Assembly: GCF_000374485.1 (NCBI RefSeq)
Contig: NZ_KB894505.1
Location: 1 to 64,000, forward strand
Source of the DNA: Algicola sagamiensis DSM 14643
Lineage (GTDB): Bacteria; Pseudomonadota; Gammaproteobacteria; Enterobacterales; Alteromonadaceae
Length of the DNA stretch: 64,000 nt
Direction: 5' to 3'
The notes below the pieces were generated by a model that saw nothing but the letters and a program-made list of their open reading frames with translations, did no database searches and had not been told where the DNA came from. Positions 48,929 through 56,685 of this stretch are shown here, piece after piece. A program made the position numbers and the translations under genes. Every line of letters starts with the position of its first letter. The stretch's first letter is position 1.

Positions 48929-49033
48929 ATGAGAAGAAAATGGAAACTTGATCGATTAAGTATTCAGGTCAGTTTGATTTTGTTGTTTTATCATTGGGCA
49001 AGCATGGAAAGAACAGACGGAGCTTTAGGCTAA
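48929..49033 (+). CDS. Possible 34-aa microprotein
   Basis: An ATG preceded by TTAGGAACC opens a 34-codon frame with a short hydrophobic core (VSLILLFYHWA). A terminator-like hairpin starts about 23 bases after the stop. No homologue is known to me; evidence is RBS plus hairpin only. Confidence 0.22.
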   Translation: MRRKWKLDRLSIQVSLILLFYHWASMERTDGALG

Positions 49034-49055
49034 AACGGAATAGTTTTAATACTGA

Positions 49056-49082
49056 AAATACTATTTAAGTATTATTTTTTTA
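49056..49082 (+). terminator. Hairpin with T run
   Basis: AATACT pairs with AGTATT around ATTTA and is followed by ATTTTTTT. It would end a short transcript that starts in the intergenic region before comM. Confidence 0.5.
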
Positions 49083-49187
49083 GGCACCTAACTAGTGTTA
49101 TGATTTTCAGTGAAATCAAGGACTGAACTTCGACATTGAGCAAAAGCTGATTTTTTTGTATCAAAGTCAAGAACCAAGGATAGGACA

Positions 49188-50696
49188 ATGACGTTGTCAA
49201 TCGTACACACTCGTGCCAGTAATGGGATAGAAGCGCCTCAAGTTACAGTAGAGGTCCATATTGCCAATGGACTCCCCGGTTTTTCCATCGTCGGTCTGCC
49301 CGAAACTTCCGTGAAAGAAGCCCGCGATCGTGTCAAAAGTGCTCTTCAGAATTCTGGTTTTGAGTTTCCAGCAAAGCGGATCACTGTCAATTTAGCCCCA
49401 GCAGATTTACCAAAAGAGGGTGGGCGTTTCGACTTGCCGATAGCAATAGGGATATTGAGTGCCTGTGATATGCTGCCAGGTATCGATTTATCAAAATACG
49501 AATTCTATGGCGAATTAGCGCTGTCTGGAAAAGTGAGAAATATTCATGGAGAAATACCACTCGCTTTGGCTGCAAAACAATTGGATCGTTATTGTATTCT
49601 TCCTGAAGGAAACATGAAAATGGCGAGCTTGGTCAGGGAAGCGAAATGCATTGCAGCACCGTCACTTAAAGAACTCTACCACCATTTATTGGGGCAGGAT
49701 CTTTTGGAGTTAGGTAAATCCGCGCCAATGCCGAATGAGATGCAGTTTCACTATGACTTGCGGGATGTCATCGGCCAGCAGGTTGCAAAACGTGCTTTAG
49801 AAATAGCAGCAGCTGGCCAGCATAACCTTTTATTTCTTGGCCCGCCAGGAACTGGTAAATCAATGTTAGCACAGCGTTTACTCTCGATTCTGCCGCCTAT
49901 GACAGAAGAAGAAGCCGTTGAGACTGCTGCAATACATTCTATTTGTGGAAAACGGCTCTCCTATAGAAGCTGGTGCCAACGACCATTTCGTGCGCCACAT
50001 CATACGAGCAGTGCAGTTGCACTTGTGGGTGGCGGGAGTCAGCCAAAACCCGGAGAAATCAGTTTGGCTCATAATGGTGTACTGTTTCTGGATGAACTTC
50101 CTGAGTTCGATCGAAAAGTTTTGGATGTTCTACGTGAACCAATGGAAACAGGAGAAATCACGATCTCACGTGCTGCCAGACAAGCTGACTTTCCATCACG
50201 TTTTCAACTTGTTGCTGCAATGAATCCAAGTCCGACAGGACACCATGAGGATGGAAGAGCGACAGCAGATCAAGTCATGCGTTATTTAAATCGACTCTCT
50301 GGCCCTTTACTTGATCGAATTGATATTCAATTAGAAGTCCCTCGTTTACCAAAAGGGATCCTTTCTAGACGCTTACCTGACTTTGAAACTAGTGCTGATG
50401 TACGTGCAAGGGTCATCCAGGCGAGAGAGAAACAACTCAATCGCTCAGGTTGCCCAAACGCACTTCTTTCTGGAGATCCTTTAAAGCAAGCAACACAGCT
50501 TATTCAGCAAGATGCTGAGTTTTTGGAAAATGTTTTGGAGCGGCTAAAGTTATCGACGAGGGCTTATCATAAGATATTAAAAGTGGCACGCACCATCGCA
50601 GATTTACAAGGAGAAGAGAATATACAACGACCTCATTTGGCAGAAGCACTTGGTTTTCGAGCGATGGATAGGCTCCTAAAGAACATGCAGCAATAG
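49188..50696 (+). CDS. comM: YifB/ComM family AAA+ ATPase (Mg-chelatase-like)
   Basis: A 502-aa protein with an N-terminal ChlI-like domain (VEVHIANGLPGFSIVGLPETSVKEARDRV), the AAA+ core with Walker A GPPGTGKS and Walker B LFLDELPEF, and the C-terminal Mg_chelatase_C part. ComM is a hexameric helicase that promotes branch migration during natural transformation; YifB homologues are widespread also in non-competent species. Stands alone. Confidence 0.95.
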   Translation: MTLSIVHTRASNGIEAPQVTVEVHIANGLPGFSIVGLPETSVKEARDRVKSALQNSGFEFPAKRITVNLAPADLPKEGGRFDLPIAIGILSACDMLPGIDLSKYEFYGELALSGKVRNIHGEIPLALAAKQLDRYCILPEGNMKMASLVREAKCIAAPSLKELYHHLLGQDLLELGKSAPMPNEMQFHYDLRDVIGQQVAKRALEIAAAGQHNLLFLGPPGTGKSMLAQRLLSILPPMTEEEAVETAAIHSICGKRLSYRSWCQRPFRAPHHTSSAVALVGGGSQPKPGEISLAHNGVLFLDELPEFDRKVLDVLREPMETGEITISRAARQADFPSRFQLVAAMNPSPTGHHEDGRATADQVMRYLNRLSGPLLDRIDIQLEVPRLPKGILSRRLPDFETSADVRARVIQAREKQLNRSGCPNALLSGDPLKQATQLIQQDAEFLENVLERLKLSTRAYHKILKVARTIADLQGEENIQRPHLAEALGFRAMDRLLKNMQQ

Positions 50697-50860
50697 TGAT
50701 TTGTTGTACGCTTGAATGTGTTGCTCTATTAATTGAGTCGAATAATTTTTGTGAATGGCACTAAAGAAGTCAGAAAATATATCTAGAATTAAAGGGTGGG
50801 AATGAAAGATAATAACTCGTCTCATCTCGCTTTTCTGTATCTCACTTCAAAGGAGTCTAT

Positions 50861-51499
50861 ATGAAGCCATTGGTACAAAAACTGGAATCGATTCTACTCA
50901 CTCATATGGATGATGATGCTGCCCACGATTTAAGCCATGTTCGCCGTGTTTGGAAGAATGCACAGATTATGATCCCAGAGGTCTCTTCTGACGTATGTCA
51001 GGAAACGGTTCTCGTCTCTTGCTACCTTCATGATATTGTCAATATCCCCAAAAATGATCCACGACGTTCTCAGGCTTCAAAAATGGCTGCAGAAAAGGCA
51101 ATTTATTTGATCAAATCAAGTCTGCCTGAGATATGTATTCAGAAATATCCAGGGATCAGTCACGCCATTGAGGCACATAGTTTTTCTGCTGGTGTTGATC
51201 CAATGACACTTGAGGCAAAAATTGTCCAAGATGCTGATCGAATTGAATCGCTTGGCGCAATGGGTTTGGCAAGAGTATTTTATACGGCTGGCCGGATGAA
51301 ATCAGCGTTGTTTCATCCCGAAGATCCACTGGCGCATACAAGGGAGATGGATGATAAAGCATTTGCGCTGGATCACTTTTTTACAAAATTGTATCACCTA
51401 CCAGGGTCGATGCAAACGAAAGCGGGTCAGCGCCTTGCAGAGCAAAGAGCTGCTTATTTACGTCAGTTTGTTGATGATTTAATGTCTGAAATTCTATAG
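50861..51499 (+). CDS. HD-domain phosphohydrolase (YedJ-like)
   Basis: A 212-aa protein with the metal-binding HD motif spread as DAAHDLSHVRRV, CYLHDIVNIP and IVQDADRIESLGAMGLAR, typical of small HD hydrolases such as YedJ. It probably acts on a nucleotide or other phosphate ester. RBS AAAGGAG precedes the ATG. No functional link with the type III genes that follow is apparent. Confidence 0.88.
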   Translation: MKPLVQKLESILLTHMDDDAAHDLSHVRRVWKNAQIMIPEVSSDVCQETVLVSCYLHDIVNIPKNDPRRSQASKMAAEKAIYLIKSSLPEICIQKYPGISHAIEAHSFSAGVDPMTLEAKIVQDADRIESLGAMGLARVFYTAGRMKSALFHPEDPLAHTREMDDKAFALDHFFTKLYHLPGSMQTKAGQRLAEQRAAYLRQFVDDLMSEIL

Positions 51500-51780
51500 C
51501 AGATTTTTCTCATACATATTTCTATGAAGTGCAGGTGCGATGCCTGCCACTTGGTTTACAATTCTTGACAAAAATCCTCTTTCATTATCTGAATAAATAT
51601 TTTTTTTCATCATAATTTCTGACTGAAATACCACGCCATATTTGTTATTTTTTCGCTCAATGCTTGAATGCTCTATTTTTCCCCATTTTGAACAAAAAAT
51701 TCACGTGACTGTACAACCTGTAATCCTTTATAGTTACCAAGGAATCAATAAAAAACAAAAATAAAACTTTAGGATGACTT
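51500..51780 (+). promoter_or_regulatory. AT-rich promoter region of the type III cassette
   Basis: A 281-base AT-rich segment ahead of the CesT-like chaperone gene. It is the only gap of this size in front of the cassette and so should carry its promoter. I cannot identify a convincing operator. TTTAGGATGACTT just before the ATG gives the RBS. Confidence 0.4.
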
Positions 51781-52251
51781 ATGTTGCGTGAACTACTACA
51801 GCAAATGTCAGAGCACATTGAGGAAAATGCAATTTCTCTGGATGAAAATGGGCATTGTGCACTTCTGATTGACCAGCAATTTCCGGTCTATCTTCAACAG
51901 AATAATGACCAGGAAGTCGTTTTTTTTGCAAATTTACCAACCTTGGCAGATGTTTGTTCAAAAGATATTTATGAAGAACTACTCCATTCAAATTTCTTCG
52001 GGCTTGGTGCGAAAGGTTTTGCATTGGGTTTGAATCCACAGACCCGTGAAGTTGTTCTTTCACGAAGAGTATACGAATCAGCGTTAACCTTCGAAAGGTT
52101 TGAAACATTATTAGCTGATCTCGTAGAAGCAATGGCTTTTTGGAAAATACAACTTGAAAATTATCAACACAACTTAATCGATACAATAACGAGTGCTGAT
52201 CAAGTCACGAATATTAATCAAATGGATGCAACGATGATGACAAGGGTCTAA
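51781..52251 (+). CDS. CesT/Tir-family type III secretion chaperone
   Basis: A 156-aa acidic protein with the class I chaperone pattern: an N-terminal helix (LRELLQQMSEHI), alternating strands (CALLIDQQFPVYL, EVVFFANLP), the YEELLHSNFFG helix, and a strand pair (KGFALGLNPQTREVVLSRRV) before a long C-terminal helix. Such dimers bind the N-terminal part of an effector and bring it to the secretion ATPase. It ends 14 bases before the 514-aa candidate effector, its likely client. Confidence 0.82.
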   Translation: MLRELLQQMSEHIEENAISLDENGHCALLIDQQFPVYLQQNNDQEVVFFANLPTLADVCSKDIYEELLHSNFFGLGAKGFALGLNPQTREVVLSRRVYESALTFERFETLLADLVEAMAFWKIQLENYQHNLIDTITSADQVTNINQMDATMMTRV

Positions 52252-52265
52252 GGGAGATAACATCA

Positions 52266-53810
52266 ATGACAAATTTAAATGTGACAGGGCAATACAACAG
52301 TAAAGATTTCTTCTCTGTTGCTTCAGCAAGTGACACTCGTGTTGTGGCAAAAGACGGGAAAGTGGAAGCGGCTGGTTTTTTTGATAAGGGCTCTCGTTTG
52401 AGCACGATCTGTAATTTAGCTGATGGTCACTCGACAGGTGACTTTCTCAAGGAAAATAAAACAACTGGGGCTGAATTAGGGATTGCACTAAAAAATGACT
52501 TTGATCACCTGGGTGATAAAGCATTTTCTATTGTCAGAGCAAAAGCCTGGTCTGGAGAGCCAATTACCCAAAGAGATGTTGCGGAAATTAAGCGATTGGT
52601 CCCTCAGTTACAAATTAATGCAGAACAATTCAACAAGCTAACGATGTTGTTCCGATCTGTTGCAAGTGATAATCGCTTTATTGAGGTCTTAAAGCACATT
52701 GCTCCGGGGGAAAAAGAAGGCGGAGCAAGAGGATTGGCAGAGAAGTATGTCATGGGGCCAATCGATGTTATGAAAGATTCCCATAACCATGATGATGTTG
52801 TGATTCAAAAGCTATCGAGAAAAGAGTCGACAGAAAACCTGATGAGTGTCGGGAAGTTTGTATTAAGTGTTCTTATCCCTCCTTTAGGATTAGCCATTGC
52901 AATGCATAAAATATGTGAGTCTTCTGATAAGGAGGCTGCTCACGGTGCAATTCTTTCCGTACTTGCTCAAGAAAAATCTGGATTAAAAAATGATTTTGCA
53001 AGTGCGTTGGCGAATACGCTTTATGGTGGCCATGAAAAAGATGCGACAAACACGGCCGCAAAGTTGACTGTGACCACCACAACATTACCTTTGGGTACCG
53101 TCATGACAGGAACAAGCCTGGGGATGGGGGAAATGATTAAAGAGCAAATTGCAGAAGCTGCTTGTTGTGCAACAACAGCGATGGTTGCAAAAGCTGGCTA
53201 TTCCTCATCGATTGCTGTTGCTAAACAAGGTGTCAACTATACGGGTGTTGCGCAACTTGCGGAGATGGCTGGGAATGATGGGATAAGGGAAGACCTTTCG
53301 ATCCTACCTCGGATGGAAGTTGCAGATAAAGACTTACATCAAAGTTTTGACTTACATCAAAATGCGAATGTAGTTCGAGCGTTATTACTTTATCTTGGGC
53401 CAGAGGAAAACTCCGATATCACGGAAAACCCTGATACACCTAAGGAGTGGAAGGATCTAGAAAATGCACGTATGGAATTAAAAAGGGAACTAGGTTCATT
53501 CCCACAAGAAGACCTGGTCCCTGGCGATCAAACTCAGATAGCGCTTAAAGATCACAATAAAGCTTTAATAGAATCGTTGAGCTTCGGGGCATTACATAAT
53601 CCACTCAAAGGAAATCGTCAGTTTCATTCAACCTTTTTGGATGATTTGCAGCGTGATACTTCTGAGCCAGCAAAAAGTAAAGCTTTTATTCCATTGGAAA
53701 AAAGAGAGATAGAGCGCGCGGAGCTCATGCATGATTACCCCCAGGAAGATGGTACAAAAGGTACACCGAGTGCATTGCGGATGTTATACGCAGCAGAAGG
53801 TTGGTTATAG
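52266..53810 (+). CDS. Candidate type III secreted effector, unknown family
   Basis: A 514-aa protein not recognised. It has a polar Ser/Thr/Asn-rich N terminus without signal peptide (as expected of type III substrates), a hydrophobic stretch at about 198-214 (FVLSVLIPPLGLAIAMH), small-residue-rich segments at about 265-320, and a charged C terminus. Its position just after a CesT-like chaperone and before the filament genes makes it a likely effector; the hydrophobic stretches would allow host-membrane insertion. A translocon accessory is the alternative. Confidence 0.6.
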   Translation: MTNLNVTGQYNSKDFFSVASASDTRVVAKDGKVEAAGFFDKGSRLSTICNLADGHSTGDFLKENKTTGAELGIALKNDFDHLGDKAFSIVRAKAWSGEPITQRDVAEIKRLVPQLQINAEQFNKLTMLFRSVASDNRFIEVLKHIAPGEKEGGARGLAEKYVMGPIDVMKDSHNHDDVVIQKLSRKESTENLMSVGKFVLSVLIPPLGLAIAMHKICESSDKEAAHGAILSVLAQEKSGLKNDFASALANTLYGGHEKDATNTAAKLTVTTTTLPLGTVMTGTSLGMGEMIKEQIAEAACCATTAMVAKAGYSSSIAVAKQGVNYTGVAQLAEMAGNDGIREDLSILPRMEVADKDLHQSFDLHQNANVVRALLLYLGPEENSDITENPDTPKEWKDLENARMELKRELGSFPQEDLVPGDQTQIALKDHNKALIESLSFGALHNPLKGNRQFHSTFLDDLQRDTSEPAKSKAFIPLEKREIERAELMHDYPQEDGTKGTPSALRMLYAAEGWL

Positions 53811-53829
53811 CTTAAAGAAAAGCTTAATC

Positions 53830-53946
53830 ATGGCATCATTGAAAATACTCGGAGCCATATTGCTTATGGCTCCATTGACCATCATCGTTTCAGCTTTTCT
53901 CATTTTGATAATCGCGTTTCGTGACTACATTTGCGCTTTGTCTTGA
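53830..53946 (+). CDS. Small hydrophobic 38-aa ORF
   Basis: An ATG frame of 38 codons encodes MASLKILG followed by a hydrophobic run (AILLMAPLTIIVSAFLILIIAF) and RDYICALS, a single membrane-spanning helix. It fills the gap between the candidate effector and the filament gene. AAAGAAAAG upstream is only a weak RBS. Real expression is uncertain. Confidence 0.4.
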   Translation: MASLKILGAILLMAPLTIIVSAFLILIIAFRDYICALS

Positions 53947-54046
53947 TGAAAAATTTATTTTTGCAACCTTTTTTAATTGTTCGTTACTCATTCAATGAGC
54001 GGTACAAAAATAACAAGGGCAACGCCCACACAATCAGGAGCGCATT

Positions 54047-55132
54047 ATGACAATGCAAATTAATGCAGGTGTGACGAACAACCTGCAAGTAGGGAATACT
54101 GCAAATATAAATCTTCAAGATTTATTTATGACCGTAATGACGGAACGCTCAAAAATTTTAGATGAACAAATTAGAGGCCAAGCATCAAAAGTGCAAGGTC
54201 AGAATGACAAACTAAGGCAGATGAATGAGTTGGTGTCTCAGGTTCGATTAGGGCATTTTTCTCAACCAACAAATCAGACGCCGTTTTCACAAAAAGAGCT
54301 GTCAAATGGAGATGAGTTCTTAAATTTAGGAGATGGATACGGGGTTATCGTTGAACAAACTGGTGCGAATCGTTCGTGGAAAATTGTTGAGTACGAAATG
54401 GATAAGCACGGTAACCCAGTTTTGGATACTAACGGTGATCCAAAGATAGCTTCTTCCACGCGTATCTGGGGTGATCCGCATGTTGATGAAGCTGACGGGC
54501 GCTGGGACTTTAAAGACCAGTCGTCATTTATATTACCAAATGGTACGAAAATAACAGTCGCAACAACAGACTGGAATAATAATGAAAAAGTATCGGACGC
54601 ATTATATATTGCACGTGGCAATGAGCAGATTAAAGTCTCAAACTTGTCAGATAACTCTGGTACAGACGGTGTTGCGAATGACACGTTTGAGATAACCCAT
54701 GATGGGACACTGTTTTCTGACAAAGATATTAACGATGGTGCGGTGTTTGTAAGTGCAACGGGCAAAGTTAATGACTGGAAACAGTTGCAGGGCAGCGATC
54801 TGACGCAAGGCGATAAAGTCAATTATAATGCGCAAACTGGTGAGTATTATACAATGTCACTGACGGATGCAAATAGGGCGTTATTAAATGAAATCGGTTT
54901 CGATTATACGTCATTTGCAAATGGATCAGTCATAATAATGGATGAGACTACGCTTGAAAGTTTAAAGCAGGGTATCGGAAGTTTTACTGATTCTTTGACT
55001 GGTAACTCTCAGCTAGAGATGACGAAGTTACAATCTGTGATGGGCAAATACAATCAATCGTTTGAACAGTTATCAAACTTTTTATCGAAGTATCAAAGCT
55101 CACTGGATTCTATAACTGGTAACTTACGCTAA
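54047..55132 (+). CDS. EspA/SseB-like filament protein with inserted DUF1521 autocleavage domain
   Basis: A 361-aa protein. Residues 22-66 (helix) and 300-361 are homologous to the short EspA/SseB-like product encoded at 55496, sharing GKYNQ-F--LSNFLSKYQSSL at the end. Between them, about residues 95-270, lies a domain with WGDPHVDEADGRWDF (141-155) and FILPNGTKITVAT, the signature of DUF1521, also called the metal-ion-inducible autocleavage (MIIA) domain. In NopE1 of Bradyrhizobium, cleavage occurs at GD/PHVD; here that motif is residues 142-147 (bases 54470-54487). No signal peptide. RBS AGGAG precedes the ATG. This predicts a secreted filament or tip subunit that may cut itself when it meets Ca2+. 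Confidence 0.8.
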   Translation: MTMQINAGVTNNLQVGNTANINLQDLFMTVMTERSKILDEQIRGQASKVQGQNDKLRQMNELVSQVRLGHFSQPTNQTPFSQKELSNGDEFLNLGDGYGVIVEQTGANRSWKIVEYEMDKHGNPVLDTNGDPKIASSTRIWGDPHVDEADGRWDFKDQSSFILPNGTKITVATTDWNNNEKVSDALYIARGNEQIKVSNLSDNSGTDGVANDTFEITHDGTLFSDKDINDGAVFVSATGKVNDWKQLQGSDLTQGDKVNYNAQTGEYYTMSLTDANRALLNEIGFDYTSFANGSVIIMDETTLESLKQGIGSFTDSLTGNSQLEMTKLQSVMGKYNQSFEQLSNFLSKYQSSLDSITGNLR

Positions 55133-55180
55133 CCGAAGGGGCTCTCTTTTGGTTATGTGGTGAAGAATTAGGAAAAGATT

Positions 55181-55480
55181 ATGTCAAAGCAAACAACAGA
55201 GCAGAAAGTTGAAGAAACTTTGCGTCAACAAGAAGATATTATGGAGCAGGCATTGGCAATGCTCCAAGCGACAGAAGATCTTTTTGCAAATTATGGTGTA
55301 GAGCGAGAGGCACTAATGTCATTGGAAAAATTGAGTCCAGCTCAACGTCAGCAGGTTGAGGAAGAGCAACGTAAGTTTTTTCAAGAGTTAGATGTTGAGG
55401 TCAAGCATGCTGTCGATCAAAAGAAAGCAGAGCTATCACCAAGACGTTCTGGGCCAAGACGTAATCGCGTATTTATTTAA
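55181..55480 (+). CDS. Small helical type III chaperone (SseA/CesA-like)
   Basis: A 99-aa, fully helical, charged protein (residues 5-85 coiled-coil-like) with a basic C-terminal tail (SPRRSGPRRNRVFI). Size, composition and position between two EspA/SseB-like genes match SseA of SPI-2 and CesA/CesAB of the LEE, which keep filament subunits from polymerising in the cytoplasm. Sequence similarity by eye is weak, so the call rests mostly on context. Confidence 0.6.
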   Translation: MSKQTTEQKVEETLRQQEDIMEQALAMLQATEDLFANYGVEREALMSLEKLSPAQRQQVEEEQRKFFQELDVEVKHAVDQKKAELSPRRSGPRRNRVFI

Positions 55481-55495
55481 ATTTGGAGTAGTCAA

Positions 55496-56119
55496 ATGTC
55501 ATCAACACCTGCATCAACTGGAAATTTCCCAAAACCGGATCCGATTGGCTCGGGTCCATTACAAACTAGTTTTGACCAATATCAGCTCTCTCTTGATGAG
55601 CTAATGTGGCAGGTACAAACAGATCGAGCCAATATTCTTGATGATCAGGTTCGTCAAGAGATTGAGGAGATCCGAAGAAAAAATGGAATTTTGAAAGAAG
55701 CAAATAAATTCTTACAAGAAGCAAGGATACAGCATAACTCGATAGAAGACGATGATGGCAAAGCCACAATGTCATCAGATATGTACGCCTTCTTTAAAAA
55801 GGAAGGTGTATCAATGCCTTCAAGTACTGCGACAGCTAAGGCGGATGAAGTCTATGAAAAGTATAAGAAAGGTGAAATTTCTAAAGATCAATTTGACGCT
55901 CATTTTGAATCAAATCCGGTTGAATTTGATAAAAATGGATGGGAAAAAATCATCAATAATACAAGTACAACGATCGACTCTTTAACATCAAATTCACAGC
56001 TGGATATGGCATCGTTGCAAGCGAAGATGGGTAAATACAACCAGACATTTGAAGCGTTGTCTAACTTCTTGAGCAAATACCAAAGCTCTTTGGGCACGAT
56101 TATCGCAAATTTACGTTAA
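55496..56119 (+). CDS. EspA/SseB-like type III filament/translocator protein
   Basis: A 207-aa protein close in length to EspA (192) and SseB (196). Helical N-terminal part (about 28-80, DDQVRQEIEEIRRKNGILKEA), a variable centre, and a C-terminal helix (162-207) for coiled-coil packing of the filament, with NSQLDMASLQAKMGKYNQTF. It lacks the DUF1521 insert of its paralogue at 54047. RBS TTTGGAGTAG precedes the ATG. It should form the extracellular needle extension linking needle and translocon. Confidence 0.75.
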   Translation: MSSTPASTGNFPKPDPIGSGPLQTSFDQYQLSLDELMWQVQTDRANILDDQVRQEIEEIRRKNGILKEANKFLQEARIQHNSIEDDDGKATMSSDMYAFFKKEGVSMPSSTATAKADEVYEKYKKGEISKDQFDAHFESNPVEFDKNGWEKIINNTSTTIDSLTSNSQLDMASLQAKMGKYNQTFEALSNFLSKYQSSLGTIIANLR

Positions 56120-56190
56120 TACTTGGTTTGAAGTTTTTAAGAAGGTTGGTCGAATTTTCGGCCAATTAAAGCAGGCAGGAGCAATTAGTT

Positions 56191-56676
56191 ATGACTGAGC
56201 AAGTCAGTGAAGCAGCAGAAGATGTTACTAAGTTACTTGAAGAGTTTCTTGGCAAAGGTGGTACCTTTAAAGATTTGAAAAACTTTAGCGATGGCAGTAT
56301 GGAAGCAATTTATAATGTTGCTTACAATTTATATCAAGTTCAAAAGTATGAAGACTCTCTAAAGATTTTCAAATTCTTAGGCTTCTTTGATCATTTTAAT
56401 AAGAAGTATTTCATGGGCTTGGCAGCATGCCATCAAATGCAGCAAAACTATCAAGAGGCAGTTGACGCATATTCGTATGCTGGAATGCTTGATGTAAATG
56501 ACCCGCACCCGCCGTTATATGCAGGCGAGTGTCATTTAGCAATGGCAGATTATGAAAAAGCGGAAAGTGGATTTTATGCAGCAGTCGAGTTTGCTGGAGA
56601 TAATCCGGATTACGCTCAAACTAAGTCAAGGGCACAAAGCCTTCTTGAGCTGGTTAGGGCCAAACAAGAGAAGTAG
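56191..56676 (+). CDS. LcrH/SycD/SscA-family TPR chaperone of translocators
   Basis: A 161-aa class II chaperone with three TPR-like units: YNVAYNLYQVQKYEDSLKIFKFL, YFMGLAACHQMQQNYQEAVDAYSYAG, and PPLYAGECHLAMADYEKAESGF. This pattern is the LcrH/SycD family, which holds the hydrophobic translocators before export. It lies directly before the SseC/YopB-like gene (9 bases). RBS GCAGGAG. Confidence 0.92.
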   Translation: MTEQVSEAAEDVTKLLEEFLGKGGTFKDLKNFSDGSMEAIYNVAYNLYQVQKYEDSLKIFKFLGFFDHFNKKYFMGLAACHQMQQNYQEAVDAYSYAGMLDVNDPHPPLYAGECHLAMADYEKAESGFYAAVEFAGDNPDYAQTKSRAQSLLELVRAKQEK

Positions 56677-56685
56677 GTTAGTTAT

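Larger units (their letters stand above)
48773..49187. other. Divergent intergenic region upstream of comM
   Basis: 415 bases between the leftward RND operon and comM. It contains a short ORF with RBS at 48929-49033 and a hairpin AATACT/AGTATT followed by ATTTTTTT at about 49056-49080. The segment 49081-49187 should hold the comM promoter; an RBS (AAGGATAGG) precedes its ATG. Confidence 0.55.

Noticed and set aside
54274..54822. 182-codon minus-strand frame inside the DUF1521-containing gene
   Set aside because: It is a shadow of the coding strand; the plus frame has clear domain motifs and an RBS.
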